Made by a program: the position numbers and the translations under genes. DNA of 64,000 bases from Rariloculus sp965263005 (GTDB lineage Bacteria; Pseudomonadota; Gammaproteobacteria; Steroidobacterales; Rariloculaceae): positions 620,001-684,000 of the forward strand of contig NZ_OZ253579.1 of assembly GCF_965263005.1 (NCBI RefSeq), given 5' to 3'. Shown one piece after another: positions 43,953 through 53,749 of this stretch (positions are counted from its first letter, which is position 1; every line of letters begins with the position of its first letter). Below the pieces are notes generated by a model that was given only the letters and a program-made list of their open reading frames with translations, was not told the DNA's origin and did no database searches.

Positions 43953-45323
43953 ATGTACCCGATCACCTCCCTATTGATCCGCTCGAGCGGCCCCCGGCGC
44001 AGCATCCCGAAGCGCGTCACTCTCGTGCCGGCCCTCGTGTCCGTGTTGTTGCTTCACGCCTGCTCGCAACCGATTTCCGGGCAACCGCCCACCGAAGACC
44101 CTGCGGCCGGGAATGCGCCCCGGAATGTCGTCGCAGACGACCCGCTCGTCTTCGATACGTACACCCCGGGCCCGTGCTCTCCGAACGGCCAACCGCAAGG
44201 CAACTGCGATCCGGGCGAGCTCGTTCGCGTGCGGCTGGTCCCCGTGGCCGAAGGGATCGAGACCCCGAGGCACATCGCATTCATCCCCGGCGCGAACGAC
44301 ATGCTCATCACCGGGCCCACGCGGGTCCGGCTCGTACGCGGCGGCGAACTCGCGCCCGAGCCAATCGCCGGCTGGCCCGAGGATGCGCTCGACGCCGGCA
44401 TGCTGCAGTCCGTCATTCCCCATCCCGATTTCGCCGCGAACAGCTTCGTCTATGTCTATTACGTGAAGGGGCGCGATGACGGCGCGACCACGCTCGCTCT
44501 CGCCCGCGCCCGCCTGCAGGACATGGCGCTCGCTGACGTCGAGGAGATCTTCGTTGCGGATGGCTGGGTGATCGGCGGGCCGATCGCGGGACGCGCCGAA
44601 TTCGGGCCGGACGGCATGATTTATCTCACGCTCAACGATCACGACCGGTCGTTCTCGACCGACGACAACAGCGTGAGGATCCTCGCCCAGAATGTAGGGT
44701 CCGACGTGGGCAAGGTCATGCGCGTGCGTGATGACGGCGGGGCGCCCGCGGACAATCCGTTCGTCGGCCAGGCCCAGGCGAAGCCCGAAGTCTTCACCTA
44801 CGGCCATCGCAATGTCACGGGCTTCGCATGGCATCCGGAAACGGGCGAGCTTTGGGCAACAGAGGTTGGCCCCATGGGGGGCGACGAGCTCAACCTGCTT
44901 CGGCCCGGATCGAATTACGGCTGGCCGCATGTGTCGCTCGGCAGGATCTACAACGACTCGCTCGTGTCCGAAAACAGTTGGTGGCGGTCGGGCATGGAGA
45001 TGCCCGTGATGCACTGGACGCCCTCGATCAGCCCTTCCGGCGCGACGTTCTACACGGGCGACAGGATCCCGCAATGGCGGGGGCATCTCTTCATCGGCGC
45101 GCTCAACGGACAGATGCTCCAGCGGGTCGCGTTCGGCCAGCCGGGCGCCCAATCCGAGCGCCGCGAATCGCTCTTCATGCCGCTCGGGCGGCGATTCCGG
45201 CACGTGGCGCAGGGGCCGGACGGGTATCTTTACGTCGCGACGGTGCTAAGGGTTGTCGGGCCGGACGCGCCCGCCGGACCGAACATGAGCGGAACGGTTT
45301 ATCGGCTTGAGCCGGCGGACTGA
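43953..45323 (+). CDS. Lipoprotein glucose/sorbosone dehydrogenase-like (soluble PQQ aldose dehydrogenase type) propeller
   Basis: 456 residues from ATG 43953. The signal ends in a lipobox-like LLLHACS. The propeller shows EGIETPRHIAFIPGAND, SVIPHPDFAANSFVYVYYVK, RAEFGPDGMIYLTLNDH, FTYGHRNVTGFAWHPETGELWATEVGPMGGDELN and GSNYGWP, the soluble PQQ sugar dehydrogenase set. Likely oxidises sugars in the periplasm. Confidence 0.9.
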   Translation: MYPITSLLIRSSGPRRSIPKRVTLVPALVSVLLLHACSQPISGQPPTEDPAAGNAPRNVVADDPLVFDTYTPGPCSPNGQPQGNCDPGELVRVRLVPVAEGIETPRHIAFIPGANDMLITGPTRVRLVRGGELAPEPIAGWPEDALDAGMLQSVIPHPDFAANSFVYVYYVKGRDDGATTLALARARLQDMALADVEEIFVADGWVIGGPIAGRAEFGPDGMIYLTLNDHDRSFSTDDNSVRILAQNVGSDVGKVMRVRDDGGAPADNPFVGQAQAKPEVFTYGHRNVTGFAWHPETGELWATEVGPMGGDELNLLRPGSNYGWPHVSLGRIYNDSLVSENSWWRSGMEMPVMHWTPSISPSGATFYTGDRIPQWRGHLFIGALNGQMLQRVAFGQPGAQSERRESLFMPLGRRFRHVAQGPDGYLYVATVLRVVGPDAPAGPNMSGTVYRLEPAD

Positions 45324-45419
45324 AGCAGACCGTCGCTCTCGGCGTCACGCACACGCGGGCGCACCGCGCCGTGTGCCTGTCGAACGTGGTCCGCGAGAGC
45401 GTTCGCGGGCGCACCGCCC

Positions 45420-46343
45420 TCAGGGCCGATAGACCACCACACGATCGGTCAACGACGCCGGCAACAGTGACCCATCCGCCCCGACATCGATCTCATGTCC
45501 AAAGTCGTCGATCTTGCCGACGACGCTGCCATCGGTCCGATCGATCCTGAGCACGGTCGCTTCCTGTTGAGGCACCGCGCCCTTGGGCTCCGCGCTGATA
45601 AAAAGTTCGCCGTCCGGCGAGAACGCCACACTCAGCACGCGTCCGCCGTACCGCCACTCGCCGAGATATTCACCCTCGGTCGTGAACCACTGCACGCGGC
45701 CGTTCTCGCGGTCGGCAACGTAGACCTCGCCCTCGGGGCTCACGGCGATCCCGTGCGGAAGATTCAACTCGCCCGGCCCGGTACCCGCGCGCCCCCACTC
45801 GCGGACCTTTCGGCCGCCCGAGTCGTACACGACCACGCGCGCGTTGCAGTAGCCGTCCGCCACGTAGACAAGCCCGTTTGCCCCAACAGCGATATCCGCT
45901 GCCGCACACGACTCGGCGGCGGGGTCCGGGACGTCCCCGACGTCGATCTCGAGCAGTGTCTCGCCGCTGGGCGAGAACTTGTAGACCATCGAAGTGTTCG
46001 AATCGACGGTCCAGACATTGCCGGCCGCATCGATGCGGATGCTGTGCGGACGGTTGAACAGGCCGCTTCCGAACGAGTGCTGCACACGGCCGCTCGGGTC
46101 CGTGACGATAATCGGATCCGCCGCTGCGCCGCGCTGGAAGATGTAGAGGTTGCCGCTCTCGTCGGTGGTGATGCCCGAGATCTGGTCGATCTGAAGCGGC
46201 GGCGCAAGCTCGATCTCGACGCGCTCCATCGCGAGCGGCGGCGCGGCATCGGTCAGGCTGCGCAGCAGCGCGTCGGAACCGTCATCCTGGGCGTACACGG
46301 GCACGGCGTACATTACGATCATCGACAGAATCAGCTTGCGCAT
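45420..46343 (-). CDS. Secreted NHL-repeat beta-propeller protein
   Basis: 307 residues with a Sec signal ending VYAQDD. Six NHL-type blades (GNLYIFQRG, GNVWTVDSNTSMVYKFS, LVYVADGYCNARVVVYD, GEVYVADRENGRVQWF). It is a paralogue of the lipoprotein at 30834 but has an ordinary signal peptide. AGGAGG precedes the ATG. It follows the fumarylacetoacetase gene by 12 nt, so the two are probably one operon. Confidence 0.87.
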   Translation of the reverse strand: MRKLILSMIVMYAVPVYAQDDGSDALLRSLTDAAPPLAMERVEIELAPPLQIDQISGITTDESGNLYIFQRGAAADPIIVTDPSGRVQHSFGSGLFNRPHSIRIDAAGNVWTVDSNTSMVYKFSPSGETLLEIDVGDVPDPAAESCAAADIAVGANGLVYVADGYCNARVVVYDSGGRKVREWGRAGTGPGELNLPHGIAVSPEGEVYVADRENGRVQWFTTEGEYLGEWRYGGRVLSVAFSPDGELFISAEPKGAVPQQEATVLRIDRTDGSVVGKIDDFGHEIDVGADGSLLPASLTDRVVVYRP

Positions 46344-46355
46344 GATGGATCCTCC

Positions 46356-47696
46356 TCAAGGATTCCGGTTCGCCGGCAGGAGACGTCCGCGGCACTCGCC
46401 GAAGCCGATACGGACGAACCCTTCAGCTTCACAATAGCCTTTGAGGATCACCTCGTCACCGTCGGCGAGATAGCGGCGCGTTTCGCCGCCCGGCAGCGTA
46501 ATCGGCTCGCGGCCGCCGCGCGTGAGCTCGAGCAGGCAGCCCTCGTTCTCTTTGGCCGGACCGGACACGGTTCCCGAGCCCAACAGATCGCCCGGATGCA
46601 GGTCGCAGCCGTTGCTCGCATGGTGGGTCAGCAACTGCCCCGGGGTCCAGTAAAGATCGCGGCAATGGCCGAAGCTCAAACGAGCCGGCGGTATGTCGTT
46701 CGCGCGCATACGCGGCGTCGACACGAACGCTTCGATCCTGACGTCGATGCCGGCCCGGTCGATACCGGGGCCGTGATCGAGGTAAGCCAACGGCCGCGGG
46801 TCGCCGTTGGGCCTTGCGAACGCTGCGACGCGGTAGGGGGCGAGCGCCTCGAAGGTCACGGCCCACGCGGACAGCGACGTCGCAAAGCTCTTGGCGAGAA
46901 ACGGCCCGAGGGGTCTTGCTTCCCATTTCTGAACGTCGCGCGCGGACCAGTCGTTGAGCAGACACATACCGAACAGATGGTCGTCGGCTTCGAGGATGTG
47001 CCGCGGCGCTCCGAGCGCGTTGCCGCGGCCGACGAAATACCCAACCTCGGCCTCGTAGTCGAGCGCCTTCGTCGGACCGAAGGCCGGCAGCTCAGACCCT
47101 TCGGCCAGGGATTGTCCACAGGGTCGCCGGATCGGCGTGCCGCTGACGACGATCGACGAGGCGCGGCCGTGATAGCCGATCGGCACGTGCTTGTAGTTCG
47201 GCAGCAAGGGCTGGTCCGGGCGGAACAGGCTTCCCGCGTTCAGGGCGTGATGAACGGAAGAGAAAAAGTCCGTGTAGTCGCCGACTGCAGCAGGCAGGCA
47301 CAGCTCGGAGTCACCCATCCCGGGAACGAGCCGCGCCTCCCAATCGGCTTGCGCACGGATGCGCGTGTCGCCGTCAAGCAGAAGCCGCGACAGTTCGCGG
47401 CGCAGCGCTGACCAGGCGTCCGGGTCGAGCGCCATGAGCGGGTTGAGTGTGCTCTCGGCGCAGGCTTCCGCAGCAATCGCAGCCGCACCGGTGAACAAAC
47501 CGGCTTCTTGGCACGCAGCCAAGTCGACGATTCGATCGCCGATGGCTACACCGGCATGCGGCGGCTCGTTTGCCCCACGCCGCCTGAAAATCCCGAACGG
47601 CAGGTTCTGCAAGGGAAAGTCGCAGCCTGGTCGGTTGGCGGACTCGACCCAGCTCCGCCGTGCGGCATCGTGTGTCTCGTCGATCGCGCGGCTCAT
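46356..47696 (-). CDS. fahA: Fumarylacetoacetase
   Basis: 446 residues, near full length. FAH hydrolyses fumarylacetoacetate to fumarate and acetoacetate, last step of tyrosine/homogentisate breakdown. Visible: NLPFGIFRR near the N-terminus, DYTDFFSSVHHALN, HVPIGYHGRASSIVVSG, metal-site DYEAEVGYFVG, NDWSARDVQKWE, GDLLGSGTVSGP. No other homogentisate genes are adjacent. The 189 bp upstream (47697-47885) hold no gene I can support. Confidence 0.95.
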   Translation of the reverse strand: MSRAIDETHDAARRSWVESANRPGCDFPLQNLPFGIFRRRGANEPPHAGVAIGDRIVDLAACQEAGLFTGAAAIAAEACAESTLNPLMALDPDAWSALRRELSRLLLDGDTRIRAQADWEARLVPGMGDSELCLPAAVGDYTDFFSSVHHALNAGSLFRPDQPLLPNYKHVPIGYHGRASSIVVSGTPIRRPCGQSLAEGSELPAFGPTKALDYEAEVGYFVGRGNALGAPRHILEADDHLFGMCLLNDWSARDVQKWEARPLGPFLAKSFATSLSAWAVTFEALAPYRVAAFARPNGDPRPLAYLDHGPGIDRAGIDVRIEAFVSTPRMRANDIPPARLSFGHCRDLYWTPGQLLTHHASNGCDLHPGDLLGSGTVSGPAKENEGCLLELTRGGREPITLPGGETRRYLADGDEVILKGYCEAEGFVRIGFGECRGRLLPANRNP

Positions 47697-47885
47697 GACT
47701 GCGGAGCGAAGCGGCTGTCCGCCGAAGCCGCTCCGTATCCGGGAGCCGGCATGTCCAGGTCGAAACGTCCCATCGATGTTCCCGCGGACCCCAACTTGAG
47801 AATCTATGCCGACGGCGCGGAGGCTTCCGGGTGTACACGAGCGCTGTCCGCGCAGGACATGGCCCGCGCGGGATGGCCCGGCCGG

Positions 47886-48383
47886 TTACTCCGCTTCAGC
47901 CATCGCCTTCATGTTCTGCAATGCCGTCTCGAACATCCCGCGCCGCCGCTCGATGTCCGCGTCCTTGGCCGCCTGATCGGGCTTGTCGGAGATGTCGTAG
48001 ACGAGCGTGTAAAGCATCTTCGAGCTTGTCTCGGAGACAGGTCTCGCCTCCATGAAACCGTGGTAGAGGTTGTAGAACTGCCCTTCCGGCGCGGGCTGGG
48101 TATACCCGTAGGACAGTTCGGTCTCCGCGACGAGGATCTCGATGACCCGGCCGCCGGCGAGGACGCGCACGGTACCCATGCCGCCGTCGCCCGACGTGAT
48201 CTCGCAATCCACGTTAAGCCACTGAGCGATGTCACAGTAGCCGCCGACCGTGGACCACACTTCCTCCGCGGGCTTGTCGATGTCGATTTCAAGCTCGATC
48301 GTCGTGTATTGCGGTTCCTGGGCGAAGAGGCTACCGGCGGCGCCGAGCGCGCCGAGGACAGCCAGGGTTACAAACCGTTGCAT
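47886..48383 (-). CDS. Secreted SRPBCC (START-like) fold protein
   Basis: 165 residues with a signal peptide ending SLFAQE. The mature part is an SRPBCC domain: IDIDKPAEEVWSTVGGYCDIAQW, GTVRVLAGGRVIEILVAE, and the long C-terminal helix. SRPBCC proteins bind hydrophobic ligands; a secreted member is less common. Function unknown. Confidence 0.8.
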   Translation of the reverse strand: MQRFVTLAVLGALGAAGSLFAQEPQYTTIELEIDIDKPAEEVWSTVGGYCDIAQWLNVDCEITSGDGGMGTVRVLAGGRVIEILVAETELSYGYTQPAPEGQFYNLYHGFMEARPVSETSSKMLYTLVYDISDKPDQAAKDADIERRRGMFETALQNMKAMAEAE

Positions 48384-48757
48384 GCTTCTCTCCTTCCTGT
48401 TCGATATTGGTTCAGTTGTGACGTTTGAAGGGTCGCCACAGTGCGGCCCGGGTCAGATTCAGTTTCAGCGATCCGTCATCAAAGTTGGCGCCGGCCAGGC
48501 CGGCATGATACGGCCTCAACATGCCGCGGATGCCTCAATGGTAATGCACGAGTGCAAGTTCGGGAACATGGCGATCGCGCCAGCTCGATGACCGCGGGGT
48601 CTGTACCGGGAAGTTCGGCGGCTCTCGGGCCGACACGGCATCCGCCGATCTTGCCGGCTGCTATGATGCCGCTTGGGCAAACGCCATGGGAGAAGCGACG
48701 GTGACCATGCCGAACGATCGCAGGCGGCGGGTTGCCGATTAGCCGAAGCCGTCCGCC
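48384..48757. promoter_or_regulatory. Divergent intergenic region
   Basis: 374 bp between two divergent genes. Must hold promoters for both. No convincing ORF, repeat or hairpin was seen. Confidence 0.4.
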
Positions 48758-49207
48758 ATGTTGAGTATCAATCGAATTCGCGTGATGGCGCCGGTCGTCC
48801 TGCTCGCCGCCGCGGCATTGTCCGGCGCCGAGGCGCAACAGGCGCGGTCGTTCGAAGTACGCCTCGCCGCCGCGCCGCGCGATACCGCAATGCGCGAGTT
48901 CGTCGCGGGCGGCGGCTCGGTCGAGGCGACGCTCGTCGGTGGTGAACTCACCATCGCGGGCAGCTTCGAGGGTCTCAAGTCTGAGGCCACACGCGCGCGC
49001 ATTCATATCGGGTCCGCGACGGGTGTACGCGGCCCGGGCGTTTACGAACTCGAAGTCTCGAAGGCCATGGCCGGCACAATTTCGGGCGTCGTCGAGCTCA
49101 GCGACGACACTCTGGCCAGGCTCGACGCCGGTCATCTGTACATCCAGATCGACAGCGACAGTGCCCCCGAAGGCAACCTTTGGGGATGGTTGCTGTGGAG
49201 AGACTGA
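48758..49207 (+). CDS. Secreted CHRD-domain-like protein
   Basis: 149 residues with a signal peptide ending SGAEAQQ. The rest fits a CHRD domain: LTIAGSFEGLKSEATRARIHI, GPGVYELEVS, SGVVELSDDTLARLDAGHLY, and final EGNLWGWL where CHRD usually has GEIRGQL. Function is unknown. Its TGA overlaps the next ATG (TGATG), so it is co-translated with the quinoprotein gene. Confidence 0.72.
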   Translation: MLSINRIRVMAPVVLLAAAALSGAEAQQARSFEVRLAAAPRDTAMREFVAGGGSVEATLVGGELTIAGSFEGLKSEATRARIHIGSATGVRGPGVYELEVSKAMAGTISGVVELSDDTLARLDAGHLYIQIDSDSAPEGNLWGWLLWRD

Positions 49208-51360
49208 TGATCGAGCGCACTCTCAGGAGCGATACCTCATATGGCCGACGCCTCCGTCAGCGGTTGAATCGTACGACGTCCCCATGGCTCGTCGTTTCAT
49301 TCCTGGCGACAGCGACCGCGACCGCCCAGGACGAATCGGCGCCCAGCGCCTATACGGCCGCGCAGGCCGCTGCCGGCCGTGCTGACTACGCAACGTACTG
49401 CGCGGCGTGCCACGGTGCGGATCTCGCCGGTGTAGCCGGCGCCCCGCCACTCGCCGGCGCGCCGTTTCTCGCTCGCTGGGGCGCGCGCACGATCGGCGAG
49501 CTGGTCAGGTATACGGAGTTGACGATGCCGCCTGCCGACGCCGGCGGTCTCACCGACGACGAGTACGCCGGCGTCACGGCCTACATGCTCGAAATGAACG
49601 AGGCCGCGCCGGGCGCCGCGCCGCTGAGCGCGGCAAGCTCGATCGCAATCGCGAGCGTCGCCGCCGCGCCGACCCCCGCCGCGGGCGCGGCCGCCGCCGC
49701 GGACGTACCGCTCGGCGTCACGGTTGCGGGCCGCGTCGAGAACTTCGAACCGCTGACGGACGCCGTGCTCCGCGATCCCGATCCCGCCGATTGGCCGATG
49801 ATCCGGCGCGACTACGGCGCCTCGAACTACAGCCCGCTGAGCCAGATCAACCGCGGGAACATCGACAGCCTCGAGCTCGCCTGGGTCTATTCGATGACGG
49901 ACCGCGACGGCCGCGACCAGCCGGCACCGATGGCCTACAACGGCGTCATCTACGTCAACAACCCGCCCAACGTGATGCAGGCGCTCGATGGGCGGACGGG
50001 CGAGCTGATCTGGGAGACGCGCGTTTCAGGCCCGCTCAACTACCACCCGATGCGCGGCAGCGCACTCTACGGCGACAAGCTCTACGTCGCGACGACCGAA
50101 GCGCATCTGCTCGCGCTCGACGCGGCCACGGGCGGGATCGTCTGGGAAGCCGTGCTGGGCGACCGGGGGGACGGCGGCTTCACGGCGAGCAGCGGCCCGA
50201 TCGTTGCCAACGGCAAGGTGCTGCAGGGCATGGGAACCTGCCAGCAGTACCGCGACGAGAAGTGCTTCATCGGCGCGTTCGATGCGGCCACCGGAGAGGA
50301 GCTTTGGCGCTTCGAGACGGTCGCGCGCGACGGCGTGCCGGGCGGTGACACGTGGAACGGACTGCCTGATATCTTCCGGGCCGGCGGCGATGTCTGGATC
50401 ACGGGCAGCTACGATCCCGAGCTCAACCTCGCCTACTTCGGCGTGGCCCAGGCCAAGCCCTGGATGCGCGCGAGCCGCAAAACCGGCGACGGCGCCGCGC
50501 TGTACACGACGTCGACGCTCGCGCTCGATGTGGATACCGGCGAGCTCGCCTGGTACTTCCAGCACGCGCCGGGCGAGACAGTCGATCTTGACGAGGTCTT
50601 CGAGCGCGTGCTCATCGACGACGACGGACAGAAGCTCGTGGTCACCATCGGCAAGCCCGGGATCATATGGAAGCTCGACCGCGAGACCGGGCAATACCTC
50701 GACCACGCCGAGACGATGTTTCAAAACGTCTTCACTTCGATCGACCCGGAGACCGGGCGGCCCGAATACCGCGAGGACATCGTCGGGCAACGCGTCGGCA
50801 ACTGGGTACAGATCTGTCCGGGCTTGTCGGGCGGGCACAACTGGCCCGCGATGGGGTTTCACAAGCCCACGCGCCGGCTCGTCATTCCGCTCATGCAGGC
50901 CTGCAACGAGCTGCTTCCGCTCGACGTCCCGCTGGAACCGGGGCTAACGAGCGTGGGCGCCGGCTGGCGCGCCTACGAGTTGCCGGGCTCGAACGGCAAT
51001 CTCGGCAGGCTCGCGGCCTTCGACCTCGGTTCACTCGAAGAGGTCTGGTCGTTCGAGCAGCGCGTGCCGTTCATGTCGTCGGCGTTGACGACGGCCGGCG
51101 GGCTCGTCTTCATCGGCGATCTGGACCGGTCGCTCAAGGCGTTCGATGTCGAGACGGGCGATGTGCTCTGGCAGACGCGGCTCGGCACGGCCGTGCAGGG
51201 CTTCCCGATCTCGTACAGCATTGACGGCCGGCAGTACGTCGCCGTGCCCACGGGTTGGGGCGCCGGGGCGCAACTGTTCTATGTGAGCGCCATACTCGAG
51301 GAGCCGCTGCGCGTGCCCGAGGCGGGAAGTGCGTTGTATGTGTTCGCATTGGGAGAGTGA
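49207..51360 (+). CDS. PQQ-dependent dehydrogenase with N-terminal cytochrome c domain
   Basis: 717 residues. Signal region ends about TATAQDE. A cytochrome c domain follows (YATYCAACHGADLAG, Met in TMPPADAGG). Then an alanine-rich linker and an eight-bladed PQQ propeller (RDYGASNYSPLSQINRGNID, ALDGRTGELIWETRV, GETVDLDEVFERV, GGHNWPAMGFHKP). In classic quinohemoprotein alcohol dehydrogenases the heme domain is C-terminal; here it is N-terminal. Oxidises alcohol or sugar substrates in the periplasm and passes electrons via heme. Start ATG 49207 has GGAGAG upstream. Confidence 0.9.
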   Translation: MIERTLRSDTSYGRRLRQRLNRTTSPWLVVSFLATATATAQDESAPSAYTAAQAAAGRADYATYCAACHGADLAGVAGAPPLAGAPFLARWGARTIGELVRYTELTMPPADAGGLTDDEYAGVTAYMLEMNEAAPGAAPLSAASSIAIASVAAAPTPAAGAAAAADVPLGVTVAGRVENFEPLTDAVLRDPDPADWPMIRRDYGASNYSPLSQINRGNIDSLELAWVYSMTDRDGRDQPAPMAYNGVIYVNNPPNVMQALDGRTGELIWETRVSGPLNYHPMRGSALYGDKLYVATTEAHLLALDAATGGIVWEAVLGDRGDGGFTASSGPIVANGKVLQGMGTCQQYRDEKCFIGAFDAATGEELWRFETVARDGVPGGDTWNGLPDIFRAGGDVWITGSYDPELNLAYFGVAQAKPWMRASRKTGDGAALYTTSTLALDVDTGELAWYFQHAPGETVDLDEVFERVLIDDDGQKLVVTIGKPGIIWKLDRETGQYLDHAETMFQNVFTSIDPETGRPEYREDIVGQRVGNWVQICPGLSGGHNWPAMGFHKPTRRLVIPLMQACNELLPLDVPLEPGLTSVGAGWRAYELPGSNGNLGRLAAFDLGSLEEVWSFEQRVPFMSSALTTAGGLVFIGDLDRSLKAFDVETGDVLWQTRLGTAVQGFPISYSIDGRQYVAVPTGWGAGAQLFYVSAILEEPLRVPEAGSALYVFALGE

Positions 51361-51362
51361 TC

Positions 51363-52361
51363 ATGACGCCGACTCGGCGAGAGTTTCTGGAAACCGTGGG
51401 CGCCGCGAGTGCCGCGACGGCGGCCGCGGGCGCCGTTACGAAATCAATGGCACAGCTCGCTGAAGGCTCGAGCGTGCGCTCCGTAGCGACGGCCGTGCTC
51501 GATATAGGCTACGAGGAGCACGGGCCGGCCGACGGCACGGCGGTCATCCTGCTGCACGGGTTTCCCTACGACATCAGATCCTTCGACGGCGTCGTCGCGC
51601 CGCTCGCCGATGCAGGTCATCGCGTGCTCGTGCCGTATCTGCGCGGTTACGGGACAACCCGGTTCCGCGACGCGTCGGCGCCGCGCATGGCCGAGCAAGC
51701 CGCCATCGCTCAGGATGTCATCGATTTCGCCGACGCGCTCGGCATCGAGCGATTCGCGACGGCGGGATTCGATTGGGGCAACCGCGCGGCATGCATCGCC
51801 TCGATCCTTGCGCCCGAGCGCATCATCGGCCAGGCCGCGATCGGCGGCTACTCGGTCCAGAACACCGTCACGCCGGGCAATCCGATGCAGGCCAGGCAGG
51901 CCGCGCGATTCTGGTACATGTGGTACTTCAATACCGACCGGGGCGCGGCGGCGCTCGAGGCGAACCGCCACGACATCATCCGCTATCTCTGGGACACGTG
52001 GTCACCGCAATGGCGCTACACCGACGAGGCCTACGCGCGATCGGCGCCTTCGTTCGATAACCCCGATTTCGTCCCAGTCGTCGTACATTCCTATCGTCAC
52101 CGGCTCCTCAACGCGCCCGGAGAAGAACGGTTTCTGGGTGTCGAGCGGCGGCTCGCCGAGAGGCCGCCCATCGCGGTGCCGGCGATCGTGCTGCGCCCCG
52201 GCGCCACCGGTCTCGGCGGCACGCCGTCGCGGGATCCGTCACAGGATCAGGCGAGGTTTACGAACCTGGTCGCGCGCCGCATCGTCGACGGCGCCGGGCA
52301 CGATCTGCCCGCGCATCGGCCCGATGCCGTGGCCGACGCGTTGCTCGAGTTGCTCGGTTGA
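51363..52361 (+). CDS. Tat-exported alpha/beta hydrolase (epoxide hydrolase-like)
   Basis: 332 residues, ATG 2 nt after the previous stop. Tat signal TPTRREFLETVGAASAAT. Hydrolase motifs: LLHGFPYDIRSFD (oxyanion hole), nucleophile Asp in AGFDWGNRAA, late His in GAGHDLPAHRP. An Asp nucleophile and aromatic cap residues place it with epoxide hydrolases or haloalkane dehalogenases rather than esterases. Same transcription unit as the PQQ enzyme, suggesting a shared periplasmic substrate pathway. Confidence 0.85.
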   Translation: MTPTRREFLETVGAASAATAAAGAVTKSMAQLAEGSSVRSVATAVLDIGYEEHGPADGTAVILLHGFPYDIRSFDGVVAPLADAGHRVLVPYLRGYGTTRFRDASAPRMAEQAAIAQDVIDFADALGIERFATAGFDWGNRAACIASILAPERIIGQAAIGGYSVQNTVTPGNPMQARQAARFWYMWYFNTDRGAAALEANRHDIIRYLWDTWSPQWRYTDEAYARSAPSFDNPDFVPVVVHSYRHRLLNAPGEERFLGVERRLAERPPIAVPAIVLRPGATGLGGTPSRDPSQDQARFTNLVARRIVDGAGHDLPAHRPDAVADALLELLG

Positions 52362-52522
52362 ACCGCCGCGGTTACGGGGCGCCGCGTTTGCAGTTAATAT
52401 CGGGAGCGACGGTTCACGGCGGCGAGTTCAAGGCGCCGGGACGGTCAGCCAGGCCCGTATCGCTCCTTCGCTCCTGATCGGGCCTGAGTATCGGGAATTC
52501 TGCAATGGGAAAGGGGTCTTTG

Positions 52523-52987
52523 ATGAAGCTGAAACGGAGCTCGAGCGCGAGCATTCTCTGGGGATTCTCGGCGGCGTTGGCTGGTCTGCTCGCCGTTTCG
52601 GCTGCCGGTATCGTCGACGTCGCGGCGCAGGATGACGCTGCCGAGCAGGCGGCCCGCCGGGCGCGCGTCGGCGGCTCGGTCAGTGTCGATTCCGATTTCA
52701 TCGGGGGCCTCAGGAGCTTCGAGCCCGGCAACAGGACTTACTGGCACAGTCACGAAGGCGGATTCATCCTGTTCGTCCAGGAAGGTCGTGCCCGTACCCA
52801 ACGGCGCGGCGAGCCGATGCTGGAACTCGGTCCCGGCGAGATCGACTACACGCCACCAGGCGTCGAGCATTGGCACGGGTCAGCGCCGGACGAGCCGCTC
52901 ATGCAGTTGGGCGTCGTGCCGCTCGGCGGCGGCATCGAGTTTCTCGAAGCGGTTACCGACGCCCAGTACAACGGCGAGTCGCTATAG
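52523..52987 (+). CDS. Secreted cupin-domain protein
   Basis: 154 residues from ATG 52523 after AAGGGG. Signal peptide ends near VDVAAQDD. One cupin_2 domain: TYWHSHEGGFILFVQEGRAR, TPPGVEHWHG gives the His-rich metal site. Likely a small periplasmic metal-binding cupin. It is the last gene before the island. Confidence 0.82.
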   Translation: MKLKRSSSASILWGFSAALAGLLAVSAAGIVDVAAQDDAAEQAARRARVGGSVSVDSDFIGGLRSFEPGNRTYWHSHEGGFILFVQEGRARTQRRGEPMLELGPGEIDYTPPGVEHWHGSAPDEPLMQLGVVPLGGGIEFLEAVTDAQYNGESL

Positions 52988-53452
52988 CGTGACGATCGGT
53001 CACTTCACTGATAACGAACGTCAACCCACTCTTCCCTACGCATTCCCATAATGTGGGTGTTCCAGTGTACGTCGTCAGAACATTTCGGACTGAGAGGGTC
53101 TGGATTTAGGAGACTATCTCGCTCATCTGGTTTCCTTCAAGCCACCTTGTTCTGACGGTGCCGCCGTCGGCGCTCGTTCATCGTTCGCTGCTTGATTTTC
53201 CGGCGCATGCTCAGGATTTTTAGAACCTTATCCGTTTTCCAAGGCCGAGAACATCTCATAAGCGATTGTTTATTTTGTAATATTTATCAAAACAGGATAG
53301 TAAGCTGAAAGCAAATCCAAGCCTTCCGTAAGCATTCTGAAACTGGATTGGTTATATTTCCTGCGCATCCAGGCGCGCGTTTGTCGTAGAACTTCTCCAG
53401 CACCACCGTTTTCCGCCACGTCGCGGTGCCCTCCAGAAATGCCCTTTGCGAC
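52988..53452. other. AT-rich junction without genes
   Basis: 465 bp, clearly richer in A+T than the flanks, especially 53210-53400. A short basic frame on the minus strand (MRRKIKQRTMNERRRRHRQN) has no family I recognise. Looks like degraded mobile-element sequence at the left border of the island. Confidence 0.5.
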
Positions 53453-53699
53453 ACGCGGGCCGGTTCGGTGGATTTGAAGATCCCGAAGCTGCTAAAGGGC
53501 AATTATTTTCCGGGGTTTATGCCGCCGCGCCACACTGCGGAGAAAGCCGTGGCGGCGGTGATTCCGGAGGCGTACATCCAGGGAGTTTCGACCCTCTGAG
53601 TGGACGAGTTGGTGAAGTCGTTCGCCATGACGGGGATCAGCAAGAGCCAGGTCTCGAGGTTGAGGGAGCCTCAGTTGAGGCGGCCGCTCCTTTTCTGAA
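53453..53699 (+). pseudogene. IS256-family (mutator) transposase remnant
   Basis: Reading frame from 53453: TRAGSVDLKIPKLLKGNYFPG, HTAEKAVAAVIPEAYIQGVST, an internal TGA, then VDELVKSFAMTGISKSQVSRL and another stop at 53697. This is the N-terminal-middle part of an IS256-type DDE transposase, with most of the gene lost. It marks past mobile-element activity. Confidence 0.85.
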
Positions 53700-53749
53700 A
53701 GGTTCGCGGCCGGACTAAGGAATTCTTCCGTTGTCCCCGGCGCTCCTGT

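Noticed and set aside
45495..47411. 638-residue open frame on the plus strand
   Set aside because: It is antisense to the NHL propeller and fumarylacetoacetase genes, both with clear motifs. High-GC DNA commonly produces such shadows; its composition is His/Arg rich and has no domain.
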